Shown: positions 1 to 11,524 of the stretch, in pieces
Position numbering within the stretch: position 1 is the stretch's first letter
Layout: each line of letters opens with the position of its first letter
Origin: Propionibacteriaceae bacterium
GTDB lineage: Bacteria; Actinomycetota; Actinomycetes; Propionibacteriales; Propionibacteriaceae
Direction of reading: 5' to 3'
Assembly: GCA_025965155.1 (NCBI GenBank)
Contig: JAOPXN010000108.1
Location: forward strand, 1 to 33,595
DNA length: 33,595 nt
Notes under the pieces: generated by a model
Seen by the model: the letters and a program-made list of their open reading frames with translations, nothing else
Told to the model about the DNA's origin: nothing
Databases searched by the model: none
Translations under genes and position numbers: made by a program

Positions 1-15
1 GTGACCAGTCGGCGG
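1..15. repeat. Possible edge of a dispersed intergenic repeat
   Basis: Bases 3-15 are identical to bases 10785-10797, the outer end of the inverted repeat unit upstream of the MarR gene. The match is cut by the window edge, so whether a full repeat copy lies downstream of metK cannot be seen. A 13-base match in high-GC DNA could also be chance. Confidence 0.3.
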
Positions 16-20
16 TTTGG

Positions 21-1214
<1,194 letters not shown>

Positions 1215-1262
1215 TGCGTCTCCTGTGGTCTTCATCGAGTGCATGCGACTGGGTTGTGAACC

Positions 1263-2486
1263 TTACCTGCGGCTGCGAAGGTCCAGCGCTGCATCCCAAA
1301 CTGCATGGGCCAGCGAGTCCTTGGTCCCGGCCAGCGGTCCGACCACCCGGTCGCCGTCCAGCAGGGTGATCTCGTTGTCCGGTCGGCCGAACACGTTGCC
1401 GCCGCTGACGTCGTTGACCACCAGCAGGTCGCAGCCCTTGCGATGAAGCTTGGCGGTGCCCAGCTCCACCAGGCTGTGCTCGGCGGTCGGGGTCTCCGCG
1501 GCGAAGCCAACCAGCACCTGTGCCGGATCGGTCCGCGCCGCTGCCAGACCAGCCAGTACGTCGGTGGTCTGGACCAGGTCGACGGTGAGACCGGAGCCGC
1601 CCCGCTTCTTGATCTTCGTCTCGCTGCTCTGCGCCGGCGTGAAGTCGGCCAGGGCGGCGGCCATCACGACTATGTCGGAGTCCTTGGCGGCGATCCCCAT
1701 CGCCTGCCCCAGGTCGGCGGTCGAGATTACCTGCTCCACCTCGGTGGCGGCCGGCGCCGGCATCGCTACGTTCGCGGCGAGCAGCCGCACCCGGGCACCC
1801 CGCAGTACGGCGGCGCGGGCCAGCGCCCAGCCCATCAGACCGGACGAGGCGTTCCCGAGGAACCGCACCGGGTCAAGGTGCTCACGGGTGCCGCCGGCGC
1901 TGACCGCCACGGTCAGTCCGGCCATGTCCCGTGCGGCTGCCCGTACGGCCGTGCTCGGGTCGTCCAGTACGGCGGTCGCAATGGCGAACAGCTCAGCCGC
2001 CTCCGGCAGCCGGCCCGGGCCGGAGTCGGCACCGGTCAGCCGCCCGGAGTCCGGGTCCACGACCACGTTCCCTCGCTGCCGCAGCAGCGCGACGTTGGCC
2101 TGGGTGGCTGGATGGGTCCACATCTCGGTGTGCATGGCCGGGGCGAACACCACCGGTGCACGCGCCGTCAGCAGTACGTTCGTCAGCAGGTCATCGGCCC
2201 GACCGGTCGCGGCCCGTGCCAGCAGGTCCGCCGTGGCGGGCGCAACCATCACGAGGTCGGCCTGCTGGCCGAGCTTCACATGGGGGACGGACTCGACGTC
2301 GTCCCAGACCTGGGTGTGTACCGGTTTACCGGACAGAGCGGCCCAGGTGCTGGCACCGACGAAGTTGAGCGCGGACTCGGTGGGCACGACGGTGACGTCG
2401 TGCCCCGCTCCGAGCAGCCGGCGCAGCAGCTCGCACGCCTTGTAGGCGGCGATACCACCTGCCACACCCAACACGATGCGGCTCAT
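1263..2486 (-). CDS. coaBC: Bifunctional phosphopantothenoylcysteine decarboxylase/synthetase
   Basis: CoaBC performs two steps of coenzyme A synthesis: coupling of 4'-phosphopantothenate to cysteine (CoaB) and decarboxylation to 4'-phosphopantetheine (CoaC). The 407 residues show the flavin-binding CoaC half first (GVAGGIAAYKACELLRRL at the start, the His of VPHVKLGQQAD, then APAMHTEMW). The CoaB half follows from about residue 185 (SAGGTREHLDPVRFLGNASSG, and a Lys-containing KLHRKGCDLLVVNDV). The gene starts 8 bases after the rpoZ stop, so the two are probably translated from one message. This rpoZ-coaBC-metK order is widespread in actinobacteria. Confidence 0.97.
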   Translation of the reverse strand: MSRIVLGVAGGIAAYKACELLRRLLGAGHDVTVVPTESALNFVGASTWAALSGKPVHTQVWDDVESVPHVKLGQQADLVMVAPATADLLARAATGRADDLLTNVLLTARAPVVFAPAMHTEMWTHPATQANVALLRQRGNVVVDPDSGRLTGADSGPGRLPEAAELFAIATAVLDDPSTAVRAAARDMAGLTVAVSAGGTREHLDPVRFLGNASSGLMGWALARAAVLRGARVRLLAANVAMPAPAATEVEQVISTADLGQAMGIAAKDSDIVVMAAALADFTPAQSSETKIKKRGGSGLTVDLVQTTDVLAGLAAARTDPAQVLVGFAAETPTAEHSLVELGTAKLHRKGCDLLVVNDVSGGNVFGRPDNEITLLDGDRVVGPLAGTKDSLAHAVWDAALDLRSRR

Positions 2487-2494
2487 GGCCTAAG

Positions 2495-2821
2495 TCAGGC
2501 CGGGTTGTCGAACGAGGGCTCTGCCTCGTTGGTCGCCTCGGCGCCCGCCTCGGGGGCGTCGGGGTCGATGTCGACGCAGGTCAGCACGCCGGCGTTGATC
2601 TCGCGCAGCGCGATGGACAGCGGCTTCTCCTGCACGGTGGTCTCGACCAGCGGACCAACGTTGTCGAGCAGGCCTTCACCCAGCTGGGAGTAGTAGGCGT
2701 TGATCTGGCGTGCCCGCTTGGCGCCATACAGCACCAGCTTGTACTTCGAGTCGGACTTGGTAAGCAGCTCGTCGATGGGGGGGTTGGTGATCCCCTCGGC
2801 AACTACATGATTTCCGGACAA
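2495..2821 (-). CDS. rpoZ: DNA-directed RNA polymerase omega subunit
   Basis: Omega is the small subunit that helps beta-prime fold and stay in RNA polymerase. The 108-residue protein has the family core [37 protein letters not shown] and [15 protein letters not shown]. The C-terminal 25 residues are rich in Asp, Glu and Ala, an acidic tail of a kind seen in several actinobacterial omegas. The start is a TTG at 2821 with AAAGGGG four bases upstream; no in-frame ATG or GTG fits before the conserved core. It lies 49 bases after gmk, and that gap holds a perfect 7-bp stem-loop (2847-2866). Confidence 0.95.
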   Translation of the reverse strand: MSGNHVVAEGITNPPIDELLTKSDSKYKLVLYGAKRARQINAYYSQLGEGLLDNVGPLVETTVQEKPLSIALREINAGVLTCVDIDPDAPEAGAEATNEAEPSFDNPA

Positions 2822-2846
2822 AATGCCCCTTTGATGAGTTCATACA

Positions 2847-2866
2847 GCAGGCCAAAGTAGGCCTGC
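2847..2866 (-). other. Stem-loop between gmk and rpoZ
   Basis: GCAGGCC (2847-2853) and GGCCTGC (2860-2866) form a perfect 7-bp stem with a 6-base loop, just after the gmk stop and about 25 bases before the rpoZ start. On the transcribed strand no U run follows, so it is not a classical terminator. It may be a processing site or an attenuator that sets different gmk and rpoZ levels. The structure is seen; the role is inferred. Confidence 0.5.
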
Positions 2867-2870
2867 AGGA

Positions 2871-3458
2871 CTACAGACCGAGCAAGCCTACCAACTCATC
2901 GACGGCCTGACCTACTTCACTGTTGACGATGACGTGGTCGAACTCGGCCATCGAGTTCATCTCACCCTTGGCCGTCAGCAGCCGCCGCTCCCGCTGCTCG
3001 GGCGTCTCGGTGCCGCGGCCGGCCAGCCGGCGGACCAACTCCTCCCACGACGGTGGCGCCAGAAAGACGAAACGAGCCTGCGGGCAGGTGTCCCGGATCT
3101 GTCGGGCGCCCTGCAGGTCGATCTCCAGAATCGCTTCTCGGCCGGTCGCCAGCGCGGCCAGCACAGGGGCGTTCGGGGTGCCGTACCGGGCGGCGCCGTG
3201 CACCCGGGCCCACTCCAGCAGGGCGTCGGTGTCGATCAGCTCGTCGAACTCCTCCTCGGACACGAACAGGTAGTGCTCACCGTCGACCTCGCCGGGCCGC
3301 GGCGGCCGGGTGGTGGCGGAGACGGAGACGAAGACGTCGGGATGTTCGCTCCGCAGATGCGCCACGACCGTGCCCTTGCCTACTCCGGCCGGGCCGGACA
3401 CGACGGTGAGCCGTGGCTCACGGGCGGGAGTTTCCACCGGTGCGGGTTCGGAGGTCAC
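2871..3458 (-). CDS. gmk: Guanylate kinase
   Basis: Guanylate kinase phosphorylates GMP to GDP using ATP and is essential for GTP, dGTP and (p)ppGpp pools. The 195 residues show the P-loop SGPAGVGKGT near residue 21, the GMP-binding segment SATTRPPRPGEVDGEHYLFV, and EAILEIDLQGARQIR of the core. The lid region is at RGTETPEQRERRL. The GTG start at 3458 overlaps the mihF stop by four bases (GTGA), which suggests translational coupling. The mihF-gmk-rpoZ order is conserved across actinobacteria. Confidence 0.97.
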   Translation of the reverse strand: MTSEPAPVETPAREPRLTVVSGPAGVGKGTVVAHLRSEHPDVFVSVSATTRPPRPGEVDGEHYLFVSEEEFDELIDTDALLEWARVHGAARYGTPNAPVLAALATGREAILEIDLQGARQIRDTCPQARFVFLAPPSWEELVRRLAGRGTETPEQRERRLLTAKGEMNSMAEFDHVIVNSEVGQAVDELVGLLGL

Positions 3459-3796
3459 GACTGCGACGGGTTGCCGGTGGACTTGCCGCTGAACTCGGCG
3501 ACCAGGGCTGCCGCCTGGTGCTTGCCCAGCCCGCGGAGCCGACGGTTGGGGGCGATGTCCAGCCGGTCCATCACTCGTCCGGCCCGGACCGCGCCGACCC
3601 GCGGCAACGACTTCAGCACGTCGACCACCTTGGCGTGCGCGATCACGTCGTCGGTCTCGGCCAGGTTCAGTACCTCGGCGAGGGTGCGCTCACCGGTACG
3701 CAGCGCCTGCTTCATGTCGGCGCGCCGACGCCTGGCCTGGGTTGCGGCCGAGCGCGCCTGCTGGCGCTGTTCGTCGCTCAGCGGCGGTATCGTCAC
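3455..3796 (-). CDS. mihF: Actinobacterial integration host factor (nucleoid-associated protein)
   Basis: mIHF is a small basic nucleoid protein of actinobacteria, unrelated in sequence to enteric IHF, that binds and bends DNA and is essential in mycobacteria. The 113-residue product has a long Arg/Ala-rich N-terminal helix (ARSAATQARRRRADMKQAL) and a helix-turn-helix-like part with LPRVGAVRAGRVMDRLDI, ending in NRRLRGLGKHQAAALVAEF. The start is a GTG at 3796. The gene is 102 bases after pyrF, the largest gap inside the operon before rpoZ, so it may also have its own promoter. Its stop overlaps the gmk start. Confidence 0.93.
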   Translation of the reverse strand: MTIPPLSDEQRQQARSAATQARRRRADMKQALRTGERTLAEVLNLAETDDVIAHAKVVDVLKSLPRVGAVRAGRVMDRLDIAPNRRLRGLGKHQAAALVAEFSGKSTGNPSQS

Positions 3797-3868
3797 GGCT
3801 CAGTTACCCCATATGTGTGCAGGTCCGCGGTGCGGCCCGGGTGATCGTTTCTGGCGCAGGTCGTCGAC

Positions 3869-3891
3869 CTGGTCCGCTGCTCGCAGACCAG
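3869..3891 (-). terminator. Candidate stem-loop after pyrF
   Basis: Bases 3869-3877 and 3883-3891 pair as a 9-bp stem (one G-U) with a 5-base loop, starting 7 bases after the pyrF stop. A second small palindrome (AGGTCG/CGACCT, 3859-3871) overlaps its far arm. No U run follows, so it may act as a partial or Rho-assisted terminator, or as a processing signal, between the pyr genes and mihF. Confidence 0.4.
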
Positions 3892-3898
3892 CAAGAAC

Positions 3899-4741
3899 TT
3901 ACCCCACCGACAGGGCGGCTTCCATCTCCCCCAGCGTCCGGGCTGCCGCGCCTCGGAGGCCCTCGATCGAGGGACCTGCCGACAGCACCTCCCGGCTCGT
4001 GCTGGGCAGCGCCAGCGTACGGGCGGCGCCGAAGACGTCGACCAGGTCCTGCGGCCCGGCGCCCTGTGCACCCAGCCCCGGCGCCAGGATGGATCCGTTC
4101 AGCCCGGCGAAGTCGGCCCCGGTCCGGCCGATGGTGGCGCCGGCCACGATGCCCACGTGTCCCAGGCCGTCGGCGCCCGAGTTGACCGCCGCCGCTGAGT
4201 CGATGATCGTCTGCGCCACCATGGCTCCGTCGGCGGAGCGGGCGTGCTGGACCTGCGGGCCTTCGGGGTTGCTGGTCAGCGCCAGCACATACACGCCCCG
4301 GCCGTTCTGCGCCGCGACGTCGATGGCGCCCCGGAGCGACCCGAACCCGAGGTAGGGGCTCAGGGTGATGGCGTCGGCGGCCAGCGGCGACCAATCGGTC
4401 AGGTACGCGGCGGCGTACGCGTCCATGGTCGAGCCGATGTCGCCACGCTTCACGTCGAGCAGCGCGATCGCCCCGGCGCCGCGGATGTCGTCCAGTACCC
4501 GTTCCAGCACCGCGATCCCGGTCGAGCCGTACGCCTCGAAGAAGGCCGACTGTGGCTTGAGCACCGCGACCCGGTCGCCGAGCGCCTCGACCACCGTACG
4601 GCTGAACCGCTCCAGCCCGGACGCGTCGGCACTCAGGCCCCATGCCTTCAGGATGGCCGGATGCGGGTCGATGCCGACGCAGAGCGGGCCGCGAGCGGTG
4701 ACGGCCGCGGTCAGCCGGTCGCCGTAGGACTGGACGGTCAT
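3899..4741 (-). CDS. pyrF: Orotidine 5'-phosphate decarboxylase (type 2)
   Basis: PyrF decarboxylates OMP to UMP, the last step of de novo pyrimidine synthesis. The 280-residue protein carries the catalytic signature [17 protein letters not shown] and begins with CVGIDPHP, as in the longer mycobacterial-type enzymes. A far longer open frame runs upstream, but it is only a shadow of pyrD and carB. The ATG at 4741 overlaps the pyrD TGA as ATGA and matches family N-termini. The stop is a TAA, followed by a stem-loop. Confidence 0.96.
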   Translation of the reverse strand: MTVQSYGDRLTAAVTARGPLCVGIDPHPAILKAWGLSADASGLERFSRTVVEALGDRVAVLKPQSAFFEAYGSTGIAVLERVLDDIRGAGAIALLDVKRGDIGSTMDAYAAAYLTDWSPLAADAITLSPYLGFGSLRGAIDVAAQNGRGVYVLALTSNPEGPQVQHARSADGAMVAQTIIDSAAAVNSGADGLGHVGIVAGATIGRTGADFAGLNGSILAPGLGAQGAGPQDLVDVFGAARTLALPSTSREVLSAGPSIEGLRGAAARTLGEMEAALSVG

Positions 4742-5837
4742 GAGGCCCTCTCCAGGATGGGTGGTGCTAACCGGTTCAGCTCGACCGTCAGGGCCGGCCC
4801 GCGGTAGATGAAGCCTGTGTAGACCTGCAGCAGGCTGGCGCCGGCGTCCAGCATCGCCTGGCCGTCGGCGGCGGTCAGGATGCCGCCGACACCGATCACC
4901 GGCAGTGCCGAGTGCGCGGTGAGATGGCGCACCACCGCCCGGGCGCGCACGGTTAGCGGTGCTCCGGACAGTCCCCCGCTCTCCGCCGCGCTGGCAAGGT
5001 CCGCGTCCGCCAGTTCGTCCCGTCCGATGGTGGTGTTGGTGGCGATCAGGCCTTGAACGCCCGCGTTCTCGCAGACAGCGAGGACCTCCTCCAGCGCCTC
5101 CGGGGTCAGGTCCGGAGCGATCTTGACGAAGATGGGCACCGGGTTGGCGCCGAGTGCCCGTGCCCTCGACTCGGCGACCAGGCTGCTGACCAGCTCGGTC
5201 AGCGCGTCGGCGTCCTGCAGCGACCGCAGGCCCGGGGTGTTCGGGCTGGAGACGTTGACTGCGATGTAGTCGGCGTACGGCGCGAGCGCCCGGAACGACG
5301 TCAGGTAGTCGCCGGTCGCCTCCTCGATCGGCGTGGTCTTCGTCTTCCCGATCGAGACGCCCACCGGCATGCCGACGGCACCGTTCCCGCGTCGCACGCC
5401 GGCTGCGTGCAGCCGCTGGGCCAGGGCCTCGGCGCCGCCGTTGTTGAACCCCATCCGGTTGATCACCGCCTGGCTGGCCGGCAGCCGGAACAGCCGGGGA
5501 CGGTCGTTCCCGGGTTGGGGCCGCGCGGTCACGGTGCCGAGCTCGGCGTGGCCGAAGCCCAGGGCCGACCAGGCGGCGACACCGACACCGTTCTTGTCCA
5601 TCCCGGCGGCGAGCCCGACCAGTCCGGCGAACGTGATCCCGGCGACCGTGACCGGCCGCCGCGTCGTCCCGCACAGGGCCGCAAGGGCGCGCAACGCCGG
5701 TGCTGAGCCACCGAGCCGGGCGAGGGCTGCCAGCGTCTGCTCGTGCACCCGTTCCGCGTCGCCGCCGTAGCTGCGGAACAGCACCGGCCGGACAACCCGC
5801 CGGTAGCCGGCGTCGAGGATGCGGTCCCGGGTACCGC

Positions 5838-5847
<10 letters not shown>
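4738..5847 (-). CDS. pyrD: Dihydroorotate dehydrogenase, quinone type (class 2)
   Basis: PyrD oxidises dihydroorotate to orotate with FMN and passes electrons to membrane quinone. The 369 residues show a short N-terminal helical segment typical of class 2 enzymes ([18 protein letters not shown]), then [23 protein letters not shown], and [11 protein letters not shown] with the catalytic Ser. FMN-binding VGVGGI and the final [13 protein letters not shown] follow. I place the start at a GTG at 5847, which overlaps the carB stop by 10 bases. Earlier starts would reach far into carB. The ribosome binding site is weak, so translation is probably coupled to carB. Confidence 0.95.
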
Positions 5848-9169
<3,322 letters not shown>

Positions 9170-9170
<1 letters not shown>

Positions 9171-10378
9171 CAGTGGGCCTTTCTCGTCTGGTCGGCCGCT
9201 TCGTCTGCGACGGCGCCGCTGCGGGACGCCATCACCTCGACGAAACGGTCGAACAGATAGCTGGCGTCGTGCGGACCGGCCGCAGCCTCCGGGTGGTACT
9301 GGACCGAGAAGGACAGCAGCTTGCCCTCTGCGTCGGTCAGCCGTAGGCCTTCCACCACCTGGTCGTTCAGGCCGATGTGGCTGACCGAGGCCAGCCCGTA
9401 CGGGGTCTCGGTGACGCCGTCGAGCGGCGCGTCCACGGCGAACCCGTGGTTGTGAGCGGTGATCTCCACCTTGCGGGTGCCGAGGTCCATCACCGGCTGG
9501 TTGATGCCGCGGTGGCCGTACCCGAGCTTGAAGGTGCCGAAGCCGAGCGCCCGACCGAACAGCTGGTTGCCGAAACAGATCCCGAAGTACGGGATGCCGG
9601 CCGACAGGATCTCGCGGAGCAGCTCGACGGGCCCGTCTGCGGCAGCCGGGTCACCGGGACCGTTGGAGAAGAAGACGCCGTCCACATCGAGCGCCTGGAT
9701 CTCGGAGAAGGTGACGGTGGAGGGGACCACGTGGACCTCGATGCCGCGCTCCGCCATCCGGTACGGCGTCCGGGTCTTGATGCCGAGGTCGACCGCGGCC
9801 ACCGTGAACTTCTTCTCACCGGTCGCCGGTACGACGTACGCCTGTGCGGTGCTGACCTCGTCGGCCAGGTGGGCTCCGGTCATCGACGCGGTCGCTCGTA
9901 CCCGCTGCAGCAGCGCGTCAGGGTTGGTCTCCACGCTCGAGATGCCGACCCGCATCGCCCCGCGCTCGCGCAGGTGACGGGTCAGCGCGCGGGTGTCGAC
10001 GTCGCTCATCCCGACGATCCCCTGCGCCTTCAGCTCTTCATCGAGGCTGCGCCGGGAGCGCCAGTTTGACGGCACCCGGGCGGCGTCACGGATCACGTAC
10101 CCGGCGACCCAGATCCGACCCGACTCGTCGTCCTCGTCGTTCCAGCCGGTGTTACCGATGTGCGGGGAGGTCGCGACCACGATCTGCCGGTGGTAGCTGG
10201 GGTCGGTGAGAGTCTCCTGGTACCCCGACATCGCGGTAGCGAAGACCGCCTCACCAAAGGCTTCGCCCACGGCGCCGAAGGCTCGACCGGTGAACGTGCG
10301 ACCGTCCTCGAGGACGAGCAGTGCGGGAACCGGTGCCGGCGCTGGCGCGGTGGAAATGGATTGAGCTGTTTCGAGCAT
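9170..10378 (-). CDS. carA: Carbamoyl-phosphate synthase small (glutaminase) subunit
   Basis: CarA hydrolyses glutamine and delivers ammonia to CarB. The 402-residue protein has the N-terminal CPSase domain ([27 protein letters not shown]) and a class I glutaminase domain with the nucleophile Cys in [18 protein letters not shown], and the His-Glu of SVQYHPEA. The ATG at 10378 has a strong AGGAAAGGA five bases before it; an in-frame extension upstream lacks family similarity. It is the first gene of the minus-strand operon here. pyrR, pyrB and pyrC, which usually precede it in actinobacteria, are absent. A hairpin could mask its ribosome binding site (10385-10416). Confidence 0.97.
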
Positions 10379-10384
10379 GACCGT

Positions 10385-10416
10385 CCTTTCCTGCCTCACA
10401 GGACAGGTCTTAAAGG
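10385..10416 (-). promoter_or_regulatory. Candidate hairpin masking the carA ribosome binding site
   Basis: CCTTT (10385-10389) pairs with AAAGG (10412-10416), and CCTG (10390-10393) with CAGG (10404-10407), leaving a 4-base bulge and a 10-base loop. On the transcript the arm nearer carA is the purine-rich ribosome binding site, so folding would hide it. The pairing is visible; a regulatory effect is only inferred. No clear -10/-35 pair for carA was found. Confidence 0.35.
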
Positions 10417-10545
10417 TTGGTGGACCGAGGATGAGGTTATCAGTCTGAAACATGTCGACTCGCATCTGCTCACTCTTCAGGCTCGGCCGTCCTGGGTCGT
10501 CCGACAGCGCCCTAACGGAGTGTCGCTAAGGATCTGACTACCCGC

Positions 10546-10661
10546 GGCTCTGACTACTTGGCGACTGGTCGGGTCCTCCGCGCCGTAGGCGGCATGTCGC
10601 GGCGGCTCTGACTACTCGGCGACTGGTCGCGTCCTCCGGGCCGCGGGCGGCGTGTCGGGGC
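10546..10661. repeat. Two tandem copies of a 58-bp repeat
   Basis: Two copies (10546-10603 and 10604-10661) each begin GGCTCTGACTACT and differ at about 7 of 58 positions. A third start, GGCTCTGAC at 10662, keeps the 58-base period and then diverges. The array is non-coding by appearance and lies between divergent carA and the MarR gene. Confidence 0.85.
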
Positions 10662-10793
10662 GGCTCTGACGGACTGGGCGCACGAAGCGACAGCACGCAG
10701 CGGATCTGGTTCGTCCAGGGCACGCCGACCATTCGCCGAGTAGTCAGAGCCGCCGCGACACGCCGCCTGCCGGGCGGAAGATGCGACCAGTCG
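10620..10793. repeat. Long imperfect palindrome, 51-bp arms
   Basis: Bases 10620-10670 and 10743-10793 are inverted copies that agree at about 44 of 51 positions, separated by a 72-base unrelated centre. The left arm is mostly the second 58-bp repeat copy plus the start of a third, so the structure reads as direct, direct, then inverted units. It could be a non-autonomous mobile repeat or a large cruciform or hairpin. No transposase gene is nearby. Confidence 0.8.
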
Positions 10794-10807
10794 GCGGATG
10801 GGGATAG

Positions 10808-10836
10808 TTGCGCTATGCAAGTTAATTATATATAGT
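10808..10836 (+). promoter_or_regulatory. Promoter of the MarR-MFS pair, AT-rich
   Basis: TTGCGC (10808-10813) and TATAGT (10831-10836) are spaced by 17 bases, a good sigma-70-type match, about 25 bases before the MarR start. The spacer (AATTATATA) is an AT-rich island in very GC-rich DNA and has loose dyad symmetry, as expected for a MarR operator. An AAGGAG ribosome site follows at 10851-10856. Autoregulation is an inference. Confidence 0.6.
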
Positions 10837-10861
10837 TGTGTTCGACAAGTAAGGAGCATGC

Positions 10862-11440
10862 ATGACCTTGGACTGCAGCACCACGCAGGACCGGCCGCAG
10901 CGCACCGTCGAGGCCGCGAAGGAGTTGCTGACGAGCATGGTCGATCTGATCCGGACCACCCGCAGCGTCGCCCACCGGCAGACCGATGCCCTTGGCATCA
11001 CCGGCACCCCGTTCGGCATCCTCCGCAAGCTCGCCACTGGCGACGCGCGGCCCAGCGACCTGGCCTGCAGCTTGCAGATCGCGCCCTCGGTGGTGTCCCG
11101 CGCGCTCGTACCGCTGGAGAAGTCCGGCCTGGTTGAGCGTCGGCAGGACCCCGACGATGCTCGCGCGTGGCGGCTCGGACTGACCGTGGCTGGACGGAAC
11201 CGGCTGGACGAGCGGCAGGACTACATCAACGACCGGTTTGCCGAGCTGCTCAGCGGCTGGGATCCAGCCGACCTCGAGCAGCTGGCGCTGATGATGCGCA
11301 GGCTTGACGCGTCCCTGATCGACGGAGTCGATCGCCTCGTGCGGCACGTCGACGGAGTCGATCGCCTCGTGCGGCACGTCGACGGAGTCGACCAGCTCGT
11401 GCCGCCCTCCCCTCTCCTGCCTCACCACCCGCGGACCTGA
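10862..11440 (+). CDS. MarR family transcriptional regulator with a repeated C-terminal tail
   Basis: MarR proteins are dimeric winged-helix repressors, often released by small toxic molecules and often next to the exporter they control. The 192-residue protein has the winged helix at about residues 45-120, including DLACSLQIAPSVVSRALVPL (recognition helix) and a wing with ERRQDPDDARAW. After the last dimerisation helix the tail holds DGVDRLVRHV twice (154-163, 164-173) and a third partial unit DGVDQLV (174-180), encoded by an exact 30-bp duplication. The ATG at 10862 is five bases after AAGGAG. It lies 84 bases upstream of the MFS exporter on the same strand and probably represses both genes. 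The inducer cannot be told. Confidence 0.9.
   Translation: MTLDCSTTQDRPQRTVEAAKELLTSMVDLIRTTRSVAHRQTDALGITGTPFGILRKLATGDARPSDLACSLQIAPSVVSRALVPLEKSGLVERRQDPDDARAWRLGLTVAGRNRLDERQDYINDRFAELLSGWDPADLEQLALMMRRLDASLIDGVDRLVRHVDGVDRLVRHVDGVDQLVPPSPLLPHHPRT
11321..11400 (+). repeat. In-frame 30-bp tandem repeat inside the MarR gene
   Basis: Units at 11321-11350 and 11351-11380 are identical, and a third covers 20 bases (11381-11400) with changes at its end. The 30-base length preserves the frame and adds ten residues per copy. Perfect identity suggests a recent slippage or recombination event. Confidence 0.95.
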
Positions 11441-11524
11441 GCAGGCCTTGCCCTCCCCGCTGAGGGCACGCGCCAGCCGCGCGGCGAACACCATTCGACC
11501 TCTATCAGCAAAGGCACTCCTCGC

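Noticed and set aside
1215-1262. SAM riboswitch before metK
   Set aside because: Only 48 bases separate coaBC and metK, too short, and no riboswitch core is visible.
10417-10545. A carA promoter or PyrR-type attenuator
   Set aside because: GATAAC and TTTAAG were considered as -10 boxes, but no properly spaced -35 was found. No terminator/antiterminator pair could be drawn.
10546-10797. A CRISPR-like array
   Set aside because: Only two to three adjacent direct copies with no spacers and no cas genes. It is a tandem repeat, not an array.
10538-10859. Minus-strand open frames through the 58-bp repeats upstream of MarR
   Set aside because: The translations are repeat-derived (Pro, Arg, Ser rich) and have no ribosome site or similarity. 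Codon use does not look like coding.
11321-11400. The 30-bp repeat as a CRISPR
   Set aside because: Units abut without spacers and are in frame within a gene.
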